This document shows positions 21,611 to 31,624 of a stretch of 47,770 bases of DNA, one piece after another. The translations under genes and the position numbers were made by a program. Position 1 is the stretch's first letter, and each line of letters opens with the position of its first letter. The stretch is taken from positions 1 to 47,770 of the forward strand of contig JAAAIG010000158.1 of the NCBI GenBank assembly GCA_015852425.1, given 5' to 3'. Origin of the DNA: Gryganskiella cystojenkinii (lineage: Eukaryota; Mortierellomycota; Mortierellomycetes; Mortierellales; Mortierellaceae). The notes beneath the pieces were generated by a model. It saw only the letters and a program-made list of their open reading frames with translations. It did no database searches and was not told the origin of the DNA.

Positions 21611-21895
21611 ATGACTGACAAGATCTCAAACACTCTCCACTCTGTCAAGGGTGGAGTCAAGGAAACCTTGGGCCACGGAATTGGAAACCAACGTATGGCG
21701 ACCCACGGAGAAGTTGAAAAGAACGAAGCCAGAGCCGCCAAGCAGATGAACCACGGCGAGCACCAAGTCAAGGGCGTCGAACACAACGTTCAGGGCGAGA
21801 CCCAGAAGGCGGTTGGTGACGTCACGAACGACCGCACGATGGAAGCCCGAGGCCATGGTAACTCTGCCATCGGCGATATCGAGCGTCGCTTGTAA
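21611..21895 (+). CDS. CsbD-like small stress protein
   Basis: Single exon, 94 aa, very hydrophilic and rich in H, G, E, K and N. It starts MTDKISNTLHSVKGGVKETLGHGIGN, the VKG-VKE-xG pattern of CsbD-like proteins. It continues with repeated charged KGVEHNVQGETQKAVGD segments of the same type. In bacteria the family belongs to the general stress response. Fungal relatives have been described as binding mismatched or cruciform DNA. The biochemical role is not settled. There is no signal or membrane segment. A strong TATA box and a palindrome upstream suggest inducible expression. AATAAA at 21962-21967 follows the stop closely. Confidence 0.8.
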   Translation: MTDKISNTLHSVKGGVKETLGHGIGNQRMATHGEVEKNEARAAKQMNHGEHQVKGVEHNVQGETQKAVGDVTNDRTMEARGHGNSAIGDIERRL

Positions 21896-21961
21896 AGAAA
21901 CTTTTCGCCGTCCATTATGAGTATGACAATTGGCCGCAAGGAAACCGGTCGTCGACTTGTA

Positions 21962-21967
21962 AATAAA
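21962..21967 (+). terminator. Poly(A) signal AATAAA of the CsbD-like gene
   Basis: AATAAA lies 66 bp after the stop codon at 21895. Confidence 0.5.
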
Positions 21968-22194
21968 ATCTTGAAATGAACATCAGTTATGACTTTACGT
22001 ATGTGGAATTAATTAAGCCGATCGCGTACGTAAGAAAATCACGGCAGTTGGGAGAGAAAAGAGCCGTGCGCCAAATTCTTTTTTTCTTTTTTTCTTTGGA
22101 AGTAGAGTGCTGATCAGCCTTCATTCCTTTTTCTTTTTTCTTTCACATTACCTTCGGCTTTCTTCCCGTCGTCCCATTTCCCTCTCTCTTTTCA

Positions 22195-24185
22195 ATGGAC
22201 ATGGAGACCGTTTCGCAGATGCTTCTGGGCAATCACCCCTCTTGGGCATTCCTCAACGGGTCTTCGACCGGTGCTCGTCTCTTACAGTCTCACCAAGACA
22301 AACCACTCGTCCTCCCTCTCTTATGCTTGCTTCCTGTCCTCTTGACGTCGCTCTATAGACTCTACAACACCTCCACCGTCAATTTGACCTACAACAAGAA
22401 CCCTGTTTCGATCAAGCTCTACAACAAACACTCCGGTCAAACCAGGAACGAGAACCTGATCGAGTACATCAAACGCAAATGTCCCTCGCTCTCGGACCCC
22501 ACACGCGGTGCATTGTTCAGACCAACGCTCTGGATGACCTCAGGTCATCTCCAGACTGCTTATGCTGCCTACCGAGATTTCGATGAGGTCTATATCATCC
22601 CTTATGATCGGTAAGTCTGTAGTTATCTCTGAGGATTCCAATGCCGAGTTGCCTGATCCCCGTCCCCTAACCGGTGCTCCCACATTTTGCAGTTATGCGG
22701 TCGGACAAATATTTTTTCTGGTTGATCGGGCCAATGGTCTCTGAAAGCGAGGATCCACGTTTGGACCTTTTTTTTTGAGCGATACCACATTCTAATTTTT
22801 TTTTTTTTTTTGTGGTGCGGGTGTTTCGTTTTCTATCTTTCCACCTGCTTCTGCTATCTTACGCAATCACTCAGTGAACTTCTATCAACGCCTGATGGCG
22901 GAACAGTCTCCATCGATTGGGCACCCTCGTTGCGCAAAATGCCCGCGGATGACACACCAACTCTAGTACTCCTGCACGGACTCACAGGTGGCTCGCATGA
23001 ATCCTATATTCGTGCTTTAGTTGAAAAGATGACGCGGGATCATGGTTACAGGTGTGTGGTCTTCAATGCTCGCGCCTGTGCTAATACTGAATTGACTTCA
23101 GCCCAGCTTTACTGCGGGTCCTGGACAGAGGACCTCCGGATGGTCGTGAAACATATCCGTAAAGTCTTGCCAGAGGCAAAGCTGATGAGTGTCGGATTCA
23201 GTTTGGGTGCCAACATCCTGATGAACTATATGGGTGAGGAAGGCGATCAGTGCGAGTTCTTGGGCGCCATGTCTGTCGGTAACCCTTTTGATCTCTTTGG
23301 GTAAGCATATATATTTTTTTTGTTATTGCCGAGAACTGTCCATTCCATTCGCTGTTTACCTCGGAAGATTAGCAAAAAAAAAAAAAAAAACTGACAGATC
23401 TCTCTATTCCATGTTTTGATTTCAGAACCGGATTGGCAATTGACCGTGGATTCCTTGGACGCCACATCTATTCGCCTGCGATGGGTGGGAACCTGAAGAG
23501 AATCTTTATGAAACACACGAAATGGTTCGAGAACAGTGACATTGTTGATATTGAGGCTGTAAAGCGAGGCCGAACCATCCGGGATTTCGATAACGAGGTC
23601 ACACGTAAGGTTTTCAAGTACAGGACCGTGAATGAATATTACAGGATGGCGTCCAGTGCGCAACGACTCTTGGATATCAAACGACCCTTCCTTTGTCTCA
23701 ATGCCCTGGATGATCCTATCGCGGTCGAGGAGTGTCTACCCTATGATGAGATCCGAAACAATCCCTTTGGGCTGTTGGCGACGACATCACGAGGTGGTCA
23801 TTTGGGTTGGTTCGAGGGATTCTGGACCCAGGAACGGTGGTGCACACAACCCCTGGCCGAATTTTGTATGGCGCTCTTTGATGCGGATACGAGACCAGTC
23901 TCCGAGACACCGTCAATGAAGCCTGCAATCACCAAGGTTCTTAAGGCTTCCCAGGATGATGTCGAGCACCAGAGTCATTTAGTCCGTGACCAGGATTCCT
24001 TGGAATCATCAAGAGGTGGAGCGACCACGAAACCAATTAGAAAACTGAGCGCACGTACACCCTCTCATTCCCAGGAACCAACGACAGAAAGAAAGACTGA
24101 GAGTTCTAGTCCTTTGAGACGCAAGTCCTTTTGGGCCACCACGGTCGTTCCCTTGGCGGTTTACTTCTTAATGAAGCGCCGTTAG
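22195..24185 (+). CDS. Alpha/beta hydrolase of the ABHD1/3 - EHT1/YMR210W type
   Basis: Three exons: 22195-22610, 22875-23300 and 23426-24185, 1602 nt, giving 533 aa plus stop. The introns are GT-AG; intron 1 is 264 bp with a long T run. An N-terminal hydrophobic stretch (about residues 41-54) may anchor the protein. The core has LVLLHGLTGGSHESYIR, the nucleophile elbow GFSLG (Ser about 248), Asp in NALDDPI (about 376/377) and His in RGGHLGWFEG (about 406), so the catalytic triad is complete. The phrase FRPTLWMTSGHLQT upstream is typical of this subfamily. Yeast members make medium-chain fatty-acid ethyl esters or act as acylglycerol lipases, and animal ABHD3 cleaves phospholipids. The disordered tail ends in a hydrophobic segment and MKRR, possibly a second membrane contact. 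Confidence 0.87.
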
Positions 24186-24853
24186 AACTCTTAGATGAAT
24201 AGACTCGCATTTTATTATACTCATAAAAACGACGCATGCACTACGGCCCTCATCACGTCTCCTACCCCCCACCCACCCACCCACATTAAAACAAGCCTTG
24301 ACCTTCTGCGTGTACCATCAAGATCTTCACAGTTGTGTTCGCAGGAAAACACCTTGAATGAGGACGAGGAGAACGGATGACACTCAAAGTGACCGAGCTA
24401 TAGCAATCAGGACGATAACGACGACGCTGGACCATCATGCGTATCTTATACTCCTGCTTTGCTGTTGAAAAATTTCCTCATTTCAAATAAGATTCTCTCG
24501 TGGAATTGAAGCTAATCCACCATCTGCAGTGGTGGCCGTTGTTACTTTGCGGATTCTGGTTGTACGATCGAAAAACCGAAAAGGTCCATATGAAAAGTCC
24601 TAATAAAAAACGCGCGAACCAATGTTCTTCCTGGCTCTCAATAGTGTGTAGTTTTTGCAGAAGCCGTGACTTTCGGGGAGCTGTTTCTGGATCTTGTGCT
24701 TCCCCTCTCGATACACTTTCACATTCAAGACACTTTTTTTTTTTAAAAAAAATTTGATATATATTTTTATGTGTATCTAGCTCGTCACTCCTCAAACCTC
24801 CATCGGCACCATTCTTATTTTGCGAGTAGTAACAGGCCTTCCTTTTTTATTTT
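24186..24853. other. Convergent 3' region between the hydrolase and carboxylase genes
   Basis: 668 bp between stop codons that face each other. It contains a CCCACCCACCCACC run near 24268-24284 and a T/A-rich stretch around 24727-24760. No gene is seen. Confidence 0.5.
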
Positions 24854-27665
24854 TTACTTGACATCGCAGAGCGTCACGCCGGCTTCGATCATATCGCCCT
24901 CGCCAACGTTGAGAGTCAAGGTGCCATCATGGCGAGCATAAAGACGCACCTCGGTCTTCATCGACTCCATCGTCAACAATGCTTGGTTCTTCTTGACAAC
25001 TGTTCCAGAGGGGACCAGGATCTTGAGGATTTTGCACGGCATGGGGGCAGTGTAAGGGGAGAAGACATCTTCTTCGCTCGCGGCTGCAGACTTGAGCTTC
25101 TCCTTACGGACAAAAAGAATCTGCTTGCCACCGAAATCCTTTGTGTGGACATAGATCTCGGTGGAGGTGGGTTCGATAGATCCATTGGCAATGTTGTAGT
25201 CGCGGGTGACGCCGTCTACGATAGGGAAAGTGACGGAGAAGAGTGTTCAGTTTAAAGAACCAAAGATCCGTTGCATGCGTTATCCAGTCATCAAATCGGA
25301 TTCAATTTTTCAAAAGATTATAAAGCGACTCACCAATGGTGCATCGCAAGACGCCACTGCGTTCGCCCATATCATCCTCATCGACCTGGACTTTACCCAA
25401 TCCAACCTGAGCCGTTCTCCAGGGATCCGGCTGATCCTGACCCGCGATCACTGCTCTGTACTGAACCTCAAACTTCTTTTCCGCCAACTTTTGGTTGGGA
25501 GGGACCCATCCACCAGGCTTGACTAAATGTTCATACTGAAGCTCGACTGTCCTCTCGGCCACCTCACCGACATACCCATCCTGCTGCTTCTTGTGCTTGA
25601 CGTAACGCCAACCCGAGGGAATATACTTCAATTCTGTGCGGGCCTGTTCTCTCAAATGCCAGCTCCACAACATGGGCACGATCGCCAACCGATCCTCGTC
25701 AGGATGAGGTCGAAGATTTTGTTTGTGGATCGCTTCCTCTTCAATGAAACGAGTCGAGAGTTTGCCGGATTGGAACCGAGGGTGGTTCAAGACTTGGATC
25801 AAGAATTTCCTGTTGGTCGTGACGCCAAGCGCGACGCATGGCAAGGGCCATCTTTTGAATCGCTTGCTCCCGGGTAGGGGCCCAGACCGAGATCTTAGAG
25901 ATCATTGGATCATAAAAGATCGAGATTTCGGATCCAGTCTCAATACCAGAATCGTAGCGGACATTGTCCGCCGTACACTGCTTCCAACGACGGATCTTGC
26001 CCGTGCAAGGCAAGAAATCGTTCTCAGGGTCCTCGGCATAAAGACGACATTCGATCGAGGAACCATTCAACTTTAAGCTGGGGAGTTGCGTTAGAGAGAG
26101 GTTGAAACCTTGGGCGACGAGGATCTGGAGCTCGACAAGGTCCAGACCAGTGACCTGTTCTGTGACGGGGTGCTCGACCTGAAGACGAGTGTTCATCTCC
26201 AAAAAGTAAAACTTGCGTGTGGCATCATCCTATGAAAGGCAATAAAGAAAAACACGGGTGTTTGTGAGTAAAATCGTATAATCAATAAATAGCGAATTTA
26301 ATCCCGTAGAAGGAAACTTACAACAATAAACTCGATGGTACCAGCTCCCTCATATCGCAGGAGTTTACCGATCTTGATCGCGGCCGAGGTCATCTCGTGA
26401 CGAAGCTTATCATCCATCATGGGCGAGGGGGTCTCCTCAATGACCTTTTGATGTCTTCGTTGAATGGAACATTCTCGCTCGAAACAATGGTAAACATTGC
26501 CGTGTTTATCGCCCATGATCTGAATCTCGATATGACGCGCGTTCGAAAAATACTTTTCGATCAACAGGTTATCACTTCCGAACGAACGCAACGCCTCGGA
26601 TTTTGCCATCTCGATCTCATCCTTGAGCGCAGAGGCTTCACGCACAATACGCATACCCTTGCCGCCACCACCGGCCGAGGCCTTGAGCAAGACTGGGAAA
26701 TCAATCCGTATCGCTTGTTGAATCAAATTGTCGATGGTTTGGTCGGCACCGTTGTAACCGGGGATCAGCGGGATCGAAGGCTCCTTGGCGGCGAGCAAAT
26801 TCTTGGAGGCGATCTGTTTCATGAGACGAAAAAAAAACATGGCATAAGAGGGTGTTAGAAATGAAGTTATTTGAGAATTTCGATCAGTTTATGGGTAGAC
26901 TGATCTGTCAGACTGTCACCTTGTCACCAATGGCGAGAATCGACTCAGGTTGGGGTCCAATAAAGTTGATACCGGCATCTGTACAGGCCTTGGCAAAGTC
27001 CGTGTTCTCGGACAAGAATCCATATCCTAAAGCGTACAGAAAAAAGAAAATTACGGAGGTCAGTCAAAAAAAAAGTTTCTGATTCAAACAGCATGGATTT
27101 TTGCTCTGGTCTGTTATAGCATGCCGATCCCAAGGCCCGGTTCAGTCCCCAGTTCCAGTCAGGCACTCTCAGGGTCCTTCATTGTTGATCATACCTGGGT
27201 GAATAGCATCGGCTCCGGTGATTTGACAAGCTTCCAAGATCTTGTCACCACGAAGGTAAGACTCTGAGGAAGGAGAAGGCCCAATGAAGACAGACTCATC
27301 GGCCTCACGGACAAAGAGAGCGTTCTGATCACTATTGTGGTGGCAAAGAATGGCGATGACAGTTAGACCATGGAAAAATTACGATTAAGGAAAGGGTGCT
27401 TGTCAAAAGGTGTTGTATCCATGTCGGAGAAAAGCACGTTGCTCCCTCGGCTGGGAATCAAAAAAATGTCCAAACGCGATTTTTTCCCCCTTCATCCTCG
27501 GCCGTGTTCTTAGCAAGGGTCCAAACTTGCTTGCAGTGGCACTTGCCTCTCTGAGTAAACAGCCACGGTGGCAATACCGAGCTTGCGGCAGGTCCTAATG
27601 ACTCTGCATGCAATCTCTCCCCGGTTGGCGATGAGGATCTTGCGAATGGGTTGTCCCTGAGTCAT
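24854..27665 (-). CDS. mccA: 3-methylcrotonyl-CoA carboxylase alpha (biotin-carrying) subunit, with an apparent frameshift
   Basis: Six exons: 27665-27547, 27331-27195, 27026-26920, 26813-26322, 26229-25334 and 25215-24854. Domains in order: biotin carboxylase N-domain ([21 protein letters not shown]), ATP-grasp ([15 protein letters not shown], then [16 protein letters not shown]), biotin carboxylase C-domain, a BT-type linker and a biotinyl domain. The biotin lysine lies in MESMK, codon at 24956-24958; fungal MCC alpha uses ESMK where many enzymes have AMKM. The enzyme, with its beta subunit, carboxylates 3-methylcrotonyl-CoA in mitochondrial leucine breakdown. Intron 1 is GC-AG. Near 25829-25833 the frame breaks: both sides are conserved (MALAM before, LGVTTN after), but the phase only fits if two bases are missing or one is extra. 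With that allowance the product is about 704 aa, normal length. No targeting sequence follows the ATG at 27665. Another acyl-CoA carboxylase alpha subunit is the main alternative. Confidence 0.75.
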
Positions 27666-28520
27666 TTACAATTGAATAAAGAGGGTTGATCCTTGGTTCT
27701 GCTGAAAGTGAGAGCTGAAAGAGGAAAGGGCTTTCAATCGAGGGAAGGAATGAAGAAAATAAAGTAAAAGAGATGAAGACGAGGAAGAAGCAAAGGAAAA
27801 GGGATATGTGGAGAGAAAGAAAGAATAAAAAAGAGTCCCGAATTTGAATGGGGGGTATGGATGAATGAGTAGTAAAAGTAAGAAACGAAAAAAAGTGTTT
27901 GCTTTGATGAGAATGAGCTGCTGCCCCAATTCACCGAGGAGGAGAATTTGCACGCGTTGGTTCTGTTGGAGAGAAAGAAAGGCAGTCGCGTCAAGGACAA
28001 GGAGAAGGTTCATGGTTCACTTCCTGGTCACATTAAAGAGACAGCAAAGCGAACAAGCACTTTTGTGATATCGAGACGAAGCGAAAATTTGTGGACCCTG
28101 CCGGATCAAAGAGAGGATCCCACCCCAATCTTGTCTTGGGACAATCCTATCCACTTTCTTTATGATGCTTTCACAATATCAACTCCCTGTATCTTCTCGC
28201 TCCCAAATTTCAGACTCGCAATATTCCACTCTTGGTCATGGTGCTCTCTTTGGGAAAACGAAGTTCACTTTTGGTTTTCCTCTCCACATTTGTCTCAATC
28301 ACGTGAATTAGCATAGGAACTGGAAATTCGCGTATTTTGTTAAAACCTACCTTTGGCCGCCTTCTCCATACGACAATGAGCAGCATAACATAAAAGGAGA
28401 TTGTTATGTATTAAGATATGCTACGACTAGATATCCCACCTCTATGGTTTTTTTTTGTATATCTATCTTTTTTCCCCCTTTCTTTGGGAAGGTGGGGGAG
28501 GCACTCCTTATGAGGGGGGT
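27666..28520. other. Upstream region of the carboxylase gene, with a possible distal first exon
   Basis: 855 bp. On the minus strand an ATG at 28386 opens a 12-codon frame, MLLIVVWRRRPK, ending at a strong donor (AAAG|GTAGGT, donor at 28350). Spliced to the CAG acceptor at 27657 it joins in phase to [15 protein letters not shown] of the carboxylase. This would add a basic, hydrophobic N-terminus. The implied intron of 694 bp is long for this window. Otherwise the region is T-rich on the minus strand, as expected for a promoter. Confidence 0.25.
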
Positions 28521-29936
28521 TTAGTCAAGGTGCTCATCATGGAAGTGCGGCAGATCCATCGACAGAGCCGAGCTAGGTCTCAGATGAGGCGAGGCTTGAG
28601 GGGATTCCATGGCCTCACTCATCATCATCATATCCGAATCCCTTAGACGGTCTCTCAACCCACCATTGTTTCCTCCTCTTTCGCCATTCCGTCCCAACTC
28701 GAGCTCTTCCAGATCATACCCTAATCCGAATCCAAACCCTGCGTTGCGCCCCTGGGGGACCGAATCCGGATCGAATCCGGCAGCACCGGTACCAACCCTG
28801 TTGGTCAGATTGGAATAACTTCTGGCCCTAGTGGTGATCAACGCTGGAGGACTCAACGCTGGGAAATCCAAAGCTTGCTTCTGACTAGGGGACTGAGGCT
28901 GTGGTTGTTGCTGGTGGTAGTACAAATCCTGAGAGAACCCGACTGGTGGTGGTTGATTCGGAGAGGTGGGCAAGGAGGAAGGGGACATGACCGCGGTGCC
29001 GGTGGTGGTGGTGGTGGTCGAGGAGAGGATGTTGTTCTCTGGATAAGCCCCTGCAGGTGTGGTTGGCGGGTTCTCCCCTCCCCCACCAAGACCATTAGGA
29101 GAAGAAAGAGCCACAGAGGGCAACTCTTTACTGTCTCCCACGATCCCTCTTCCTTGTTGCTGTGGAAGTTGATGTTGAGCACCGTAGGGAGGGAGATAGG
29201 AGACCGAGGAGGCTGCAGACCCACCACTGGTACTGTGTCTCCGATGATGTTGACTCTCATATTGATAAACTGATCGACCAGGACCGGACATCTCAGCCAT
29301 ACTAGGACGACCCTGTTGTGAATCTGAATACCCTCGTGTGCCCTTTTTAAAGAGTTTGGAGTTGTCACGCAAGCAGAGATAAAGACCCACACCGACAAAT
29401 ACTAATGCAGCCCCCAAGGAGACGATCACGATCTGGATTAGATAACTGTGTTTTGTATCCTTTTTCTGAGGGGTAGAGGTAAGCAGAGGATCGACAAAAG
29501 CCACACCGGGAATGTGGACGACAACCTCTCCCGTGGACACAGGCGGTTCAGATGCGGTCCAGGAAAGGCTTAGAGCGACGCCATGGAAGTCGTTTAGCTG
29601 GGCTGCGACCGAGTAAAGGTACGATTGACAGTTGGTGTCCTGATAGATGGCGAACAGAGGAACGGTATTTTGATCGCTAGAGGCTGGAGTCAATGTCGAT
29701 GTCGATGGACCGGGAGCGTAATAAAAAGACGAGGTTGTAGCAGGGAGTTCAACACAGGCGGATTTAAGGACTATCAACGTCATTCTGGTGCCGTCCGTGT
29801 GGACGACAGTGAGGGTGATGGGTAAGGTGAGATCGGGGGCTGTAGTAGGGACCGCGATCGATGGTCGAGAGAGAAGGACGGTGGTGAAGAAGAAGAGCGC
29901 GAGAGTGGCAGATATGAACGAGTTGAGGAACGCCAT
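28521..29936 (-). CDS. Single-pass membrane protein with low-complexity cytoplasmic tail, function unknown
   Basis: Single exon, 471 aa from the ATG at 29936. A hydrophobic signal peptide (about residues 5-30) ends before VPTTAPDL. The extracellular part of about 130 residues is T/S-rich with two cysteines (in KSACVEL and DTNCQSY), enough for one disulfide. One transmembrane helix (about 162-185, IQIVIVSLGAALVFVGVGLYL) is followed by a basic stop-transfer CLRDNSK-FKKG. The tail of some 280 residues is rich in Q, P, S, G and T, with an acidic/methionine stretch near its end. This layout is common for fungal surface sensors and adhesins, but no known domain is visible and I assign no function. 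The frame stays open for 435 nt upstream with no ATG, because the leader is pyrimidine-rich. Confidence 0.75.
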   Translation of the reverse strand: MAFLNSFISATLALFFFTTVLLSRPSIAVPTTAPDLTLPITLTVVHTDGTRMTLIVLKSACVELPATTSSFYYAPGPSTSTLTPASSDQNTVPLFAIYQDTNCQSYLYSVAAQLNDFHGVALSLSWTASEPPVSTGEVVVHIPGVAFVDPLLTSTPQKKDTKHSYLIQIVIVSLGAALVFVGVGLYLCLRDNSKLFKKGTRGYSDSQQGRPSMAEMSGPGRSVYQYESQHHRRHSTSGGSAASSVSYLPPYGAQHQLPQQQGRGIVGDSKELPSVALSSPNGLGGGGENPPTTPAGAYPENNILSSTTTTTTGTAVMSPSSLPTSPNQPPPVGFSQDLYYHQQQPQPQSPSQKQALDFPALSPPALITTRARSYSNLTNRVGTGAAGFDPDSVPQGRNAGFGFGLGYDLEELELGRNGERGGNNGGLRDRLRDSDMMMMSEAMESPQASPHLRPSSALSMDLPHFHDEHLD

Positions 29937-31624
29937 GGTGATAAAAATGCTAAATGGATGATGAGAAAACGCTGCACAAAAAAACAAGACAAGACAAGAT
30001 AGTAGTCGCAAAAAAAAAAATGAGGATGAACAAGATATGAAAAATGTAGGTGGTAAACGAGAACAAAAAACAAACTCTAGAACAAACGAAGAGGGTGCAA
30101 AAAAAAGAAAAGAAAGAACCCTGGAGGTGAACAAAGAAAACGATCCGAACAAAGAATCAAAATGACGACAAAAAAAGAAAGAAAACTGCCGGATGGGTGG
30201 CCAGGGATTAAAGCAAAAAGAGAGGCAGCAAGAAAAGGTGGTTTTGGAATATAGTTTTCTCTTTCTCTTTTGCTTTTTGCTGATGGAAAGGGGAGGGGTG
30301 GATAACGCGAGAGAAGGAGACAAAGAGAGAAAAAGAAGAGAGGGAGAGGAGGGACGAAGGGGTGCAGACACAAGGGGCGGCGCAAAGAACTATGGCAAAG
30401 CGAGAGGACCAAAAAAAAAGATGCCAGATCAACCTGGACGGGCAAGATACACACACGTAAGAGAGAAAGAACCGAGTCAGGGGGCGGTGCGTCGAAGAGA
30501 AAAGGTGGGATGGTTGAGGCAGAAAAACGCAGCGAAGGCCCAACAAGTTTGAGAGCGCTTCCAAACCTTTCTTTTGCGAAAAGGAATGGCGAAGTTTTGG
30601 GCGGTGTCGATGGCCAAGTAAATCAAGAACGAAGAAAAACAATGGAAGTGAGGATGAAAGAGGAGATAAGGCGAGAAGATTTATTGGAGCAAGAGGAATG
30701 CAAGAAAAGAAAACCGATCGGTTATCTTGGTTCCCCTTTTAGGGCGAGCAAAGCTTGGGCGAGGCAGAGAAAAGGTTTGCTTCTAGTTCTGGGACGTAGC
30801 CTTTGCCAGCGCTTGAAAATCAGAGCGGTGGCCACCTTTTAGATTTGCTATGTTGGTGTGTTGCCCCTGGCAACCAGATCCCCCCCTCAGTCTATCCAGT
30901 CTTTTCGATCAGAAATTTATCTTTCGAGTTGTTGCAGGTAAGCATAAGAGGCAAAAAGTAGAAAAACCTGGGAAGATCGAGAGTCCTCATCCCAGGCTCT
31001 CAAAAAAAACTTCGAAGTTGTCGATTCAAAAGAGAATCAACAGCCAGCTCCGTGTTTGCCTTTAAGGTCGAATGACAGGCTGAGTCAAAGGGGAGGGGAG
31101 GATCATTTGAGAAAGGAAATATATGGAGATTCTCACTCTCTGCCCCCTTCCATCGCCACGAGCTGTTCAAAAGTGAATTATGCTATGGTTTTAATAGACA
31201 TCCATCAAAAGGAAAGACAACATGAAAAACGCGTAGACCAAAAAAGAAAAAAAAAGTAGCTCGTCAGGTTATTAGGGGGCGTAAATTTATTTTGTAAGAG
31301 GCAAACGGTCAGAAGGACAACACGCTTTTCGTGATTTGCAGTAGTGCCTGTAGTCAATTATACTTTCGGACGTTGACCATGCTATGGTCGACCTGTTTGA
31401 GGACACCAGAATCCACGCGCTCCTGTGTATCAAAGGCCAAGGTCCTCCAAGTGTCGATTGCGGTGATGGCTGCAGGGGGATTACGGATGGGGTAGACGAT
31501 CCTGCTTAGGAGTAGACTTGCCACCGAGATTGTTGGAGCTGTCACTGCTCTTGTTATCGCTGTGTATAAGAAAGATTAACAAGATATCCTTCAATGTCGA
31601 CCCTCTAAATCTATGTGCTTTTGT
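29937..31624. other. 1.7-kb intergenic region
   Basis: The first 500 bp (29937-30450) are strongly purine-rich on plus, that is pyrimidine-rich on the coding strand of the membrane-protein gene, and form its leader and promoter. The rest holds no supported gene. A 63-codon minus-strand frame at 31354-31545 (after a possible CACAG acceptor) ends in VRKYN and could be a leftover 3' exon, but nothing joins to it. Confidence 0.45.

Noticed and set aside
29937..30371. Extension of the membrane-protein frame to 616 codons
   Set aside because: The extension has no ATG and is a hydrophobic F/S/L run from pyrimidine-rich leader DNA. The ATG at 29936 is followed by a good signal peptide.
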